64,000 bases of DNA, taken from Acetobacter sacchari (GTDB lineage Bacteria > Pseudomonadota > Alphaproteobacteria > Acetobacterales > Acetobacteraceae). The notes beneath the pieces were generated by a model. The model was given only the letters and a program-made list of their open reading frames with translations, made no database searches and was not told where the DNA came from. The DNA lies in the NCBI RefSeq assembly GCF_017377715.1, contig NZ_JAFVMF010000003.1:186001-250000 (forward strand), written 5' to 3'. This document shows, one piece after another, positions 17,018 through 24,851 of this stretch. The position numbers and the translations under genes were made by a program. The stretch's first letter is position 1. Each line of letters opens with the position of its first letter.

Positions 17018-18096
17018 CTGTCAGGTTGTGAGACGTCATTGGGATGAGGTATCGTGGGCTATTGCTGCTTACGCCCTTTGGTTTGACGTCGAACGCCAGA
17101 GAGATCGTTGATGCACCAGATCCATCCGCAAGCCCGCACGACACCTGCCGTCCGGGCCGAAATCGCGCGCTCGACGGAAGGGACCGGGGTTTTGGCGCGA
17201 CGCTTCGGTATCAGTGACGAGACGGTGCGCAAGTGGCGCAGGCGCGGAGTAGAAGGGTGCACCGATCGGAGCAGCAAGCCCCGGTTACTGGCCTGGAAAG
17301 CGACCGCGGAAGAACGCGCGATCGTCTGCCATCTGCGTCGCGCCACCGGGTTCGGGCTCGATGACCTGACGTTCGTGCTGCGGCACTTCCTGCCCCACCT
17401 CAACCGCGACAGCGTCTGGCGCATCCTCAAGGACGCAGGGCTCAACCGACGGCCGGCGAAGGAGAAGGTCCGCCCGGCGCGGGGAGAGGGCACCTTCCGG
17501 GATTATGACCTGGGCTACGTCCATATCGACGTGAAGCATCTGCCGAAGCTGCAGACTGCCGATGGCGAGGCCCGTAAACGGTTCCTCTACGTCGCGATCG
17601 ATCGCTGCTCGCGCTTTGTGCATCTGGCCGTCTACGACGCCGAGAATGCAGCCAATGCCGTCGAGTTTCTCAAGACCGTCAAAGCCGCCTTTCCCTTCCG
17701 GGTTACGCATATCCTGACCGACCGAGGCTCGTGCTTCACTGCAGACGCCTTCGAGAAAGCCTGCCAGGATGTCGATCGTCGGCGAACCCGAGCGTATTCC
17801 CCTCAGACGAACGGCATGGTCGAGCGGTTCAACGGTCGCATCGCAACCGAGGTTCTGCCGATCAACGTCGCACACCACGCGGATCTCGAAGTCCTGCTGC
17901 ATGGGTTCAATCACGCCTATAACCAGCGCCGACAGCGGGTTCTGGGCGGCCTTCCGCCCACCGCGAAAGTCGCCGAGCGCCTCAAGCAGAGACCACGTCT
18001 GCGTAATCGAAGCTATAAAACCATGACAGAGGTCAGTATCATGAACGACCTCGACCGTATCATGGTCTACGCCAATGACGTCTCACAACCTGACAG
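17018..18096 (+). mobile_element. IS481-family insertion sequence, complete
   Basis: The ends form a perfect inverted repeat of at least 24 bp beginning TGTCAGGTTGTGAGAC on the left (17019) and the same from the right (18095). Flanks are CTAG at 17014-17017 and 18097-18100, matching the CTAG-centred target preference known for IS481. The left CTAG was formed by the right end of the IS5 element (C), its TA duplication and the following G, so IS481 arrived after IS5. Confidence 0.85.
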
Positions 18097-18100
18097 CTAG
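17108..18100 (+). CDS. IS481-family transposase
   Basis: A 330-residue DDE transposase. The N-terminal HTH is VLARRFGISDETVRKWRRRGVEGCTDRSSKP (residues 33-63). The rve-type core has Asp in DYDLGYVHIDVKHLP, Asp in THILTDRGSCFTADAFEKAC and Glu in YSPQTNGMVERFNGR. The stop codon TAG lies in the flanking CTAG, so the gene uses target-site sequence to terminate. Expected to be functional. Confidence 0.9.
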   Translation: MMHQIHPQARTTPAVRAEIARSTEGTGVLARRFGISDETVRKWRRRGVEGCTDRSSKPRLLAWKATAEERAIVCHLRRATGFGLDDLTFVLRHFLPHLNRDSVWRILKDAGLNRRPAKEKVRPARGEGTFRDYDLGYVHIDVKHLPKLQTADGEARKRFLYVAIDRCSRFVHLAVYDAENAANAVEFLKTVKAAFPFRVTHILTDRGSCFTADAFEKACQDVDRRRTRAYSPQTNGMVERFNGRIATEVLPINVAHHADLEVLLHGFNHAYNQRRQRVLGGLPPTAKVAERLKQRPRLRNRSYKTMTEVSIMNDLDRIMVYANDVSQPDS

Positions 18101-18771
18101 GTGGACGAGCGAAGGCCACTGAGAAAGAACTTAATACCCGCAAGAAAGTCTGCGCGGTCATCATGATCTGGTAACTGATCAGCAACATCGCACGTAAATG
18201 GATAATCTTTCCGATCGAGTTTAGACCATGTGATCGCCAGAGACTCTAGGAGAGTAGACCTGTAGAGACCGCGCGTACGCGTGAACTGGGCATTGGCAGC
18301 ATTCTGACGACTGACGCCCACGATGTAGTTGAGCAGGGCACATACCGCCTGCCACTCGTCTCCATCCCTGACGTGAAGAGCGCGAACTTGCTGGCCGATG
18401 CGTTCAAGAATGCGAACCACGGGCATTTGCCCCGGAGCGTGTGTGAGCGCCGCTCCAACCCACGGATGGGCGTCGATTGCATCGAACAAGCTCAGCGAGA
18501 GCGCGCAGATGGCGTCTTCCGGCGGCATCCCGAGCACTGGCGCGTCAACCGCATGGGCGACGATAGCGTCACAGGCAGCGGTTAGCAGTTCACTCTTGCT
18601 GTCGATGTGCCAGTAGATTGCTCCTGGGCCAGTGGCTAGGCGGTCGGACAGGGCGCGGAATGTGAGGCCCTCCTCGCCGTCGCTGTCGAGGATTTCGATA
18701 GACGCCTCGATGATACGCTCGCGAGAGAGCGATTCCTGCCGCCGTTTGGCGGTGCGCGTTGTCTTGCCCAT
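18097..18771 (-). CDS. TetR-family repressor
   Basis: A 224-residue TetR protein. The HTH is IIEASIEILDSDGEEGLTFRALSDRLATGPGAIYWHIDSKSELL (residues 20-63) and the C-terminal part fits the TetR_C_1 class seen in TetR-like drug-responsive repressors. It is divergent from the Gfo/Idh gene over 126 bp containing three operator copies. Its stop TAG is in the CTAG shared with the IS481 transposase stop. The sequence before the two IS insertions would also have supplied TAG, so the protein is not truncated. Confidence 0.87.
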   Translation of the reverse strand: MGKTTRTAKRRQESLSRERIIEASIEILDSDGEEGLTFRALSDRLATGPGAIYWHIDSKSELLTAACDAIVAHAVDAPVLGMPPEDAICALSLSLFDAIDAHPWVGAALTHAPGQMPVVRILERIGQQVRALHVRDGDEWQAVCALLNYIVGVSRQNAANAQFTRTRGLYRSTLLESLAITWSKLDRKDYPFTCDVADQLPDHDDRADFLAGIKFFLSGLRSST

Positions 18772-18789
18772 CCCCCCTTATGGCAGACA

Positions 18790-18849
18790 TGGAACGCCGT
18801 TCCAAGTTGACATAAATGGAATTCCGTTCCATCGTGGAATGGCGTTCCA
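18790..18849. promoter_or_regulatory. Three operator copies (TGGAAn5GTTCCA) with a -35 TTGACA
   Basis: Three 15-bp dyads lie between the TetR gene and the Gfo/Idh gene: TGGAACGCCGTTCCA at 18790-18804, TGGAATTCCGTTCCA at 18817-18831 and TGGAATGGCGTTCCA at 18835-18849. All share TGGAA...GTTCCA. A consensus -35 hexamer TTGACA sits at 18807-18812 between copies one and two; no equally good -10 is seen. Centre-to-centre spacings are 27 and 18 bp. They are the likely binding sites of the TetR at 18097-18771. Confidence 0.8.
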
Positions 18850-18897
18850 CAACTGTCGCCGCCGTTCGAATGCGCCGGTTCATGAAGGATCAAAGCA

Positions 18898-20001
18898 ATG
18901 ACTGCGAGCCGTTTCCGTATCGGCATTGTAGGCCTCGAGCCGGGCAGGAGTTGGGCCGCGCGCGCTCACGTGCCGGCTCTTAGAGCGTTATCTGACAGCT
19001 TCGAGATTGCGGGCGCCGCCAACACCAGCTTGGAAAGCGCCCAGCGTGCCGCTGCTGAGATCGGTCTGCCGAAAGCATATACGAATGTTGCCGAATTGGT
19101 GGCGGATGCCGAGGTGGACATCGTCGCCGTCACGGTGAAGGTGTCGCATCACCTCGAAATAGCCAAAGCGGCAATCGAGGCAGGCAAGCACGTCTACTGC
19201 GAATGGCCGCTCGGTAACGTCCTCGCCGAGGCGGAGGAGATTGCAGCGCTCGCCAAGGCAAAAGGCGTGCTGGGCGTTGTCGGCACGCAGGCCCGTGTCG
19301 CGCCCGAGATCCAGTATCTGAAGCAATTGATCGTTGATGGTTTCGTCGGGGAGGTGCTGTCGACGACGTTGGTAGCCCGCGGTGGCGGCTGGGGGGGTAT
19401 CGTGCCGGACAAGAAAAATGGCGCCTACCTTCTCGACAATGCCAGTGGCGCAACCATGCTCACAATTCCGGTCGGGCATACACTTGCCGGATTGACGGAA
19501 GTGCTGGGCCCAATCGCACAGCTGTCGTCGGTATTGGCGACCCGTCGCACGGCCGCGGTCGTCGCAGGAACCGGCGAGACGCTGCCCGTCACCACCGCTG
19601 ACCAGGTGCTGGTTAGCGGCGTCCTTGTCAGCGGCGCGCCCATTTCCGTCCACTACGTCGGCGGTATGCCGCGAGACGGCGCGGGCCTGTTGTGGGAGAT
19701 CAACGGCACGCAGGGAGATATCCGGGTGAAGGGTCCGTTTGGACACGCCCAGCTCGTGCCCCTCACGATTGAGGCGGCACGCGGTGACGAGAAAGCCTTT
19801 CAGCGGCTTGAGGTTCCCGCTTCATATCTCGGCGGCCTGCCGTCGGACCCCGCGCATGGAAACGTCGCGCGCAACTATGCGCGTATGGCACGTGATCTGC
19901 GCGACGGCACCCGTACAGCGCCGACGTTCGACGATGCTGTTGTGCTCCACCGCGTCATCGCAGCGATCGAGACAGCGGCGACACACTCGATAGAGCCGTG
20001 A
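18898..20001 (+). CDS. Gfo/Idh/MocA-family NAD(P)-dependent oxidoreductase
   Basis: A 367-residue oxidoreductase with an N-terminal Rossmann fold (RIGIVGLEPGRSWAARAHVPAL at 7-28; VDIVAVTVKVSHHLEIAKAAIEAGKHVYCEWPLG near 73-106, where EWP replaces the usual EKP). The C-terminal beta-sheet domain has GGGWGGIVPDKKNGAYLLDNASGATMLTIPVGH, similar to Gal80-like members. Such enzymes oxidise or reduce sugars and polyols. The Lys of the EKP motif is Trp here, so catalysis may be altered or regulatory. It is the first gene of a three-gene run and divergent from the TetR. Confidence 0.82.
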   Translation: MTASRFRIGIVGLEPGRSWAARAHVPALRALSDSFEIAGAANTSLESAQRAAAEIGLPKAYTNVAELVADAEVDIVAVTVKVSHHLEIAKAAIEAGKHVYCEWPLGNVLAEAEEIAALAKAKGVLGVVGTQARVAPEIQYLKQLIVDGFVGEVLSTTLVARGGGWGGIVPDKKNGAYLLDNASGATMLTIPVGHTLAGLTEVLGPIAQLSSVLATRRTAAVVAGTGETLPVTTADQVLVSGVLVSGAPISVHYVGGMPRDGAGLLWEINGTQGDIRVKGPFGHAQLVPLTIEAARGDEKAFQRLEVPASYLGGLPSDPAHGNVARNYARMARDLRDGTRTAPTFDDAVVLHRVIAAIETAATHSIEP

Positions 20002-20063
20002 TTACGAGCGAACCAAAGCGTCCCTTCGGCCTCGGCGAACGCCTCGGAAGAAAGGATAAATCC

Positions 20064-21266
20064 ATGACTGAAGCGACCCCGTGGTACGCGACATGGACGC
20101 AAGCCGTCACCGACTTTCGGGGCGAGGCGGACGAGCGAGGCTTCACCAATGTCACGGTTCGCCTGACCGTGCCGGCGAGCCTCGGCGGCAGCCGCGTTCG
20201 CGTGGAATTGAGCAATCGTTTTGGCGATGGGCCCGTTCGGATCGGACGGGGTGCGATCGGGATCGGCGACCGTTTCTCCAAAGTTGCGTTTGACGGTCTC
20301 TCCTCAACTGAGATCCCGCCCGGCGCGTCCCGGTGGACCGATCCCATCGGCTTGACCGTCCGCCACAGTGACGAGATCGTCGTCGATCTCTACCTTCCCG
20401 AGCCGACACCCTATACTACGGCGGCCGGATTCAGGTTTAGCCGATCTTCACCCGGGGACTTGGCGGGCGCGTGCCCGTTCCCGCTTGAAGGCGGGTCGCC
20501 GGAAACCATCGATGAATCCCGAGAATTTCCGGCCGCGAATACCGGGGCGGAGGACGAGCCTGATGGAACGGGCTGGTCGCTGCCTCCGGGAGGTCCATTT
20601 CTGCGGACGATCGAGGTCGCCGGGGTTGAGGCGAAGGCGGTGATTGTGGCCCTCGGGGGTTCGAGCACAGCCATGGGGTGGCCGCAGTACACGGCGGCCT
20701 TCCTTCCGGCCGACGCGAAAATCGCCGTCGTAAACCGGGGTATTGCGGGCAACCGCATTCGTCTGGATGCACCACCGTCGACGCCTTCGTGGGGGCGGTC
20801 GGGATTGTCTCGTTTCGATGAGGATGTGCTCGGAACCGCCGGCGCCACCCATCTGGTAATCGCCTATAACAGCAACGATTGGGGCCTTCCGGGTCGAATT
20901 ACGCCCATGGCTGAAATGCCTTCAATCGATCAATTGATCGCGGGATATCAGGAACTCATCGGCCGCGCCCAGGCAGCAGGACTGCAGGTCATCCTCGCAA
21001 CCGTGACGCCACTCGCACCCGAACTGCTGGCTGAACCCGAACGAGAAGACATGCGCATCGCATTGAACGCGTGGATTCGGGCGTCGGGCCACGTAGTCGT
21101 CGACTTTGATGCCGCGGTTCGCTCTGAATCAGATCCCTCTCGCCTCGCGGCCAAATACGCGGCCCCCGACGATACGCATCCCAGCGTGAACGGGTCGAAG
21201 CGCCTCGCACAGGCGATGGTTGAAGTTATTCAGCGATTGAAGCTCTGGCCCGTGGAGGGCGCATGA
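20064..21266 (+). CDS. SGNH/GDSL-type hydrolase with N-terminal beta domain
   Basis: A 400-residue predicted esterase. I chose the ATG at 20064, preceded by GGAAGAAAGGA, over a GTG overlapping the previous stop. Residues 1-190 form a beta-rich domain (TWTQAVTDF...VRLTVPASLGGSRVRVELSN), as in SGNH proteins of plant-polysaccharide clusters. The hydrolase part has VALGGSSTAMGWPQ (block I, GGSST in place of GDS), NRGIAGNRI (block II Gly), YNSNDWG (block III, Asn) and DDTHPSVNGSKRLA (DxxH catalytic pair). No signal peptide is visible, so it should be cytoplasmic. The next gene overlaps its stop by 4 bp. Confidence 0.8.
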   Translation: MTEATPWYATWTQAVTDFRGEADERGFTNVTVRLTVPASLGGSRVRVELSNRFGDGPVRIGRGAIGIGDRFSKVAFDGLSSTEIPPGASRWTDPIGLTVRHSDEIVVDLYLPEPTPYTTAAGFRFSRSSPGDLAGACPFPLEGGSPETIDESREFPAANTGAEDEPDGTGWSLPPGGPFLRTIEVAGVEAKAVIVALGGSSTAMGWPQYTAAFLPADAKIAVVNRGIAGNRIRLDAPPSTPSWGRSGLSRFDEDVLGTAGATHLVIAYNSNDWGLPGRITPMAEMPSIDQLIAGYQELIGRAQAAGLQVILATVTPLAPELLAEPEREDMRIALNAWIRASGHVVVDFDAAVRSESDPSRLAAKYAAPDDTHPSVNGSKRLAQAMVEVIQRLKLWPVEGA

Positions 21267-22399
21267 ATACTCCCATCACGATTATAGGCGCCGGACTCGG
21301 CGGCCTCATGCTCGCTCGCGTTCTCCACGTTCACGGTATCGCTTCGACGATCTACGAGGCGGAAGTCTCGCCCGACGTGAGGGCGCAGGGCGGCCAACTC
21401 GATATTCACGACTACAACGGTCAGGTCGCGCTCAAGGCCGCGGGCCTTTTCGATGAATTCACCGCGATCATCCACGCTGGTGGCGAGGCGACGCGTGTGC
21501 TCGATAAGTACGGGACCGTCTTGCTGGATGAACCCGATGACGGGACAGGTAACCGCCCCGAGGTTCAGCGGAGGGACTTGCGGCGGCTCCTGCTCAACTC
21601 GCTTCCAGCCGATACAATCCAATGGGGATACAGGCTCGCGTCGGTGTCCTCGCTCGGGAGCGGACGGCATCTGCTGACTTTCAGCGATGGCCGGACCGTA
21701 GAAAGCGACATGCTGGTGGGCGCCGATGGCGCCTGGTCGAAGATTCGGCCGCTTCTTTCTGAGGCGAGACCGGCCTACGTCGGAACTTCATTCATCGAAA
21801 CCTACCTGTTCGACGCCGACATCCGTCACACGGCCAGCGCCGAAGCAGTTGGCGCCGGCGCCTTGTTCGCACTTGCTCCGGAGAAGGGAATCCTCGCTCA
21901 CCGTGAGGCGAATGGTGTGCTGCACACCTATGTGGCGTTGAACAAACCAGAAGACTGGCTGAACTGTATCGATTTCTCGGATGCGAGCACCGCTTTGGCG
22001 CGGGTCGCGGAGGAATTCGAGGGATGGGCTCCTGAACTGACAGCGCTCATTACCGATGGTGAGACTGACCCCATACCGCGCAAGATTTATGCGCTTCCGA
22101 TCGATCACACCTGGGGCCGAGTCCCTGGCGTTACTCTCCTCGGCGATGCAGCACACCTGATGTCGCCCTTCGCGGGGGAAGGGGCAAACCTCGCGATGTT
22201 GGATGGCGCTGAACTCGGCAAAGCCATAGCTGCAAATGCTGGAGATATGAAAGCCGCGCTGCGCGCCTATGAGGCAGAGTTGTTTCGCAGAAGCGCATCC
22301 GCTGCCGCGGAGGCGGAGCGGAACCTGAAGCTGTGCTTCGACGAAAGCGCTCCTTACAGCTTGCTGAACCTTTTTTCCCAACCCTCAACGAATCAATAG
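21263..22399 (+). CDS. FAD-dependent monooxygenase, TetX-like class A
   Basis: A 378-residue flavoprotein hydroxylase. It has GAGLGGLMLARVL at 9-21 (GxGxxG dinucleotide motif), the TetX-like GGQLDIHDYNGQVALKAAGLFDEF (about 50-73), PEVQRRDLRRLLLNSLP (about 103-119), LVGADGAWSKIRP (DG motif) and LLGDAAHLMSPFAGEGANLAMLDG (GD motif from 294). Members hydroxylate small aromatic or polyketide substrates; TetX inactivates tetracyclines. Likeness to TetX is by motif only, and resistance is not implied. It overlaps the SGNH gene and is followed by a LysR gene 6 bp later. Confidence 0.82.
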   Translation: MNTPITIIGAGLGGLMLARVLHVHGIASTIYEAEVSPDVRAQGGQLDIHDYNGQVALKAAGLFDEFTAIIHAGGEATRVLDKYGTVLLDEPDDGTGNRPEVQRRDLRRLLLNSLPADTIQWGYRLASVSSLGSGRHLLTFSDGRTVESDMLVGADGAWSKIRPLLSEARPAYVGTSFIETYLFDADIRHTASAEAVGAGALFALAPEKGILAHREANGVLHTYVALNKPEDWLNCIDFSDASTALARVAEEFEGWAPELTALITDGETDPIPRKIYALPIDHTWGRVPGVTLLGDAAHLMSPFAGEGANLAMLDGAELGKAIAANAGDMKAALRAYEAELFRRSASAAAEAERNLKLCFDESAPYSLLNLFSQPSTNQ

Positions 22400-22405
22400 G
22401 CTCTG

Positions 22406-23434
22406 ATGTCTGATAGCGAGCCAGCGCGACGGCGGGCCGCACAGGCAGGGGGTGAGAGAAAGCCGCCCCCGCGGACTAAGGATGTTGATGCGGAAGTTCC
22501 GGCACGAGCCTCGACGGACCTCGTCGAGTTTCGAGATTTGAGATTGGCAGTCATTACGTCTCAGCATCGCAGCCTAAGACAGGCAGCAGAAGCCATCAAT
22601 ATTCGTCAGTCCACTCTTAGCCGTCGCTTGCGAGATCTCGAATATTGCCTCGGGTCAGTGCTCTTCGAGCGCACCAACGGTGGAACGCGACCAACCGTCG
22701 AAGGCCAAGAGTTTCTCGAAGCGGCGAAACGCATCATCGAAGAAGTGAATGCGATCACTGTCCGGTTGAAGACCCGATCGCGCGGTGAGAGTGGCCGGTT
22801 GACGATCGGGGTTCATACCTCCCTGGCCGCGGGCAATTTACGGGCGACGCTGATCGAATACAGACGGCGCTTCCCGGAAGTGGAAGCTCAACTGGTCGAC
22901 GGTTCAGGTGAACACCTAATTTCTGACCTCGCCGATGCAACGATTGATGTCGCATTCGTGGCTGAGAGCGAACCGAGCTGGCAAGACAGGTCATTGTCGG
23001 TCTGGAGCGAGCGCGTGGTCGTGGCGGTGCCCGACACTCACCCGTTCAATGACCAGGAGGTCGTGCATTGGCACGATCTGAAGCGGGAGCCACTGCTGTT
23101 ACCGTCACGTGGCCCAGGACCGGAGTTCAACAAGCTTCTACGCAGCAAGGGAGGCGCGTCCGACTCGTTGCGCCTCTTTCGACACGACGTAAGCCTCGAC
23201 CGCCTGCTAACGTTGGTCAGCCTCGGCTGGGGTCTTCTGCTGGCGCTCGAAGGGGCGATCGGATCCGCCCAAAGCCGCGTGAGCTTTCGCGAGGTGCATG
23301 ATTTGGACGGACCGATGCGCTTCACTTTCCGGGCCTATTGGCGGCAAGCAAACAGCAATCCGTCCCTGTCTACGTTCTTGGAGATGCTACGCGAACGCTA
23401 TCCTGATCTTTCCGCCGATCAGCCCCTGATCTGA
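22406..23434 (+). CDS. LysR-type transcriptional regulator
   Basis: A 342-residue regulator with an unusually long N-terminal extension (about 45 residues, RRAAQAGGERKPPPR) before the HTH at AVITSQHRSLRQAAEAINIRQSTLSRRLRDLE. The effector domain follows (RLTIGVHTSLAAGNLRATLIEYRRRFPEV). The C-terminus FRAYWRQANSNPSLSTFLEMLRERYPDLS is the same type as the remnant at 8421. It is the last gene of the Gfo-SGNH-monooxygenase run and converges with the transfer operon, its 3' end overlapping the DUF2274 gene by 16 bp. A later start that removes the extension is possible. Confidence 0.84.
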   Translation: MSDSEPARRRAAQAGGERKPPPRTKDVDAEVPARASTDLVEFRDLRLAVITSQHRSLRQAAEAINIRQSTLSRRLRDLEYCLGSVLFERTNGGTRPTVEGQEFLEAAKRIIEEVNAITVRLKTRSRGESGRLTIGVHTSLAAGNLRATLIEYRRRFPEVEAQLVDGSGEHLISDLADATIDVAFVAESEPSWQDRSLSVWSERVVVAVPDTHPFNDQEVVHWHDLKREPLLLPSRGPGPEFNKLLRSKGGASDSLRLFRHDVSLDRLLTLVSLGWGLLLALEGAIGSAQSRVSFREVHDLDGPMRFTFRAYWRQANSNPSLSTFLEMLRERYPDLSADQPLI

Positions 23435-23652
23435 CTCTGGTCGCGCCGAGCCTTGGTGAACGCTCGATCGGTCGCCATGAATCGCGTGATCATCGGGACA
23501 ATCAATCTCACCGGATCGGGCACAGCTTGACCTGTTGTCCTGCCAAGCGTCTCAGCATAGGCGACGAGATCGCGGTGGACTCCAGCGGGAAGTTCAACAC
23601 TGACTTTGACGGGCTTGTCCTCTGTGAGGGGTCCGAGTTTCAGCTTGGTCAT
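23419..23652 (-). CDS. DUF2274 family protein, end of the trb operon
   Basis: A 77-residue protein that habitually follows trbI in Trb-type transfer operons. It opens MTKLKLGPLTEDKPVKVSVELPAG, then HRDLVAYAETLGRTTGQ and LIVPMITRFMATDRAF. It looks ribbon-helix-helix-like (short strand followed by two helices), so a DNA-binding role is possible but unproven. Its start overlaps the trbI stop by 4 bp. Last gene of the operon, converging on the LysR gene. Confidence 0.8.
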   Translation of the reverse strand: MTKLKLGPLTEDKPVKVSVELPAGVHRDLVAYAETLGRTTGQAVPDPVRLIVPMITRFMATDRAFTKARRDQSQIRG

Positions 23653-24851
23653 GGCGCTCCTCCTTGTCCGTAGGGTGCCAACACCAGATCTCGCGTCACG
23701 ATGACCCGGACGGGGAAGCCGGGACGGATCGTGAGCGTCGGCTGGATGTTGAGTTGGCGCTGGACGATCTGCGAGCCGGTCTGGCTGATGCTGGTGGAGG
23801 CGCCGCTGCGAATCGCCTGCACCAAGTTGTTCTCATCCTGGCTCGTGCCCGCCTCGGCGCCGACGCTGAGCAGCGTCGAGAGCACGGCGGCCTTGAACAG
23901 CATGCCCCAATGGTTGTCGATCTCATCCTCCAGCCCGGCATAGCCCTGCGTGTCGGCTCCAGGCTGGCGCTCGAGCACGATGGAATTGCCGTCCGGCATG
24001 ATGATGCGCGTCCAGACCAGGAGGATGCGACTCTGGCCGAAGGCGACCGAGCTGTCGTACTGGCCGATCAGCTTCGCACCCTGCGGGATCAAGAGAAACT
24101 GCCCGGTCGGACTGTCGTAGACGGCCTCGGTCACCTGGGCGGTGATCTGGCCGGGAAGGTCGGATCGAATGCCGGTGATGAGCGCCGCCGGGATCACCGT
24201 TCCGGCCTGCACGACATAGGGTGAGGCCTTGGCTTCGAGCCGGTCGGAACTGACGGTGCGCTTGTCCGGCGTGGCGTTCAAGAAGGCGGACTTGCGATCC
24301 TGCATGTTTTGCGCCGAGCCAGCGTCAACAGGCGGCGTGGGCGTCGGACCGCTCTGTGTCGCAGTCGCGTGCGGAGAGACGAGGCTCACCGGCTGCGGCT
24401 GCTGGTTGGTTTGAGCAAAGAGGCGACTGACGCGCGCTGCCTCGGTCTCCTGCGCAAGCCGCTGGGCCGCGGGATCGGGCGTGGGTGCCGGAGCGGTTGT
24501 GTTCGATGCGGCGCCGGTATTCAGGATCGGCTTGCCGAGATCGCCGGGCAGCGGCGGCCCGAGCGGTGGGGCTTGGCGCGGCAGTCCGGTGTAGTCCTTC
24601 GGCAGTCCGGCCAGGCCCTCGGCCGAGGGCCGGTTCTGAGTGCTGAGCAGCTCCTGCCCCGGCTGTCGCTTGTTGTGGGTCTGGAGCGCGTAGCCGAGCG
24701 CGCCGGCCACGGCGAGCGCGGACATCCCGCCGAGCGTGATCAGCACCTTGCGCGAGAGACGGGTGACGCGTGGCCGTTCGCCCCTAAGGCGGAGGTCGGG
24801 CGGCACGACGGGCGTGGGCGCCGGCTGTTGTTCTTCCGGCTCGTCCGTCAT
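23649..24851 (-). CDS. trbI: TrbI (VirB10-like) conjugal transfer protein
   Basis: A 400-residue inner-to-outer membrane scaffold of the type IV secretion channel. There is a cytoplasmic N-terminus, one membrane segment (VLITLGGMSALAVAGALGYAL, about 34-54), a long Pro-rich periplasmic linker, and the VirB10 C-terminal domain from VVQAGTVIPAALITGIRSDLPGQITAQV through LLIPQGAKLIGQYDS to RPGFPVRVIVTRDLVL. Length is usual. Starts at a 4-bp overlap with trbG. Confidence 0.92.
   Translation of the reverse strand: MTDEPEEQQPAPTPVVPPDLRLRGERPRVTRLSRKVLITLGGMSALAVAGALGYALQTHNKRQPGQELLSTQNRPSAEGLAGLPKDYTGLPRQAPPLGPPLPGDLGKPILNTGAASNTTAPAPTPDPAAQRLAQETEAARVSRLFAQTNQQPQPVSLVSPHATATQSGPTPTPPVDAGSAQNMQDRKSAFLNATPDKRTVSSDRLEAKASPYVVQAGTVIPAALITGIRSDLPGQITAQVTEAVYDSPTGQFLLIPQGAKLIGQYDSSVAFGQSRILLVWTRIIMPDGNSIVLERQPGADTQGYAGLEDEIDNHWGMLFKAAVLSTLLSVGAEAGTSQDENNLVQAIRSGASTSISQTGSQIVQRQLNIQPTLTIRPGFPVRVIVTRDLVLAPYGQGGAP

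Noticed and set aside
18097..18099. TetR truncated by IS insertion
   Set aside because: Reconstructing the empty site (CCTAGGTGG) gives the same TAG stop, so the protein end is original.
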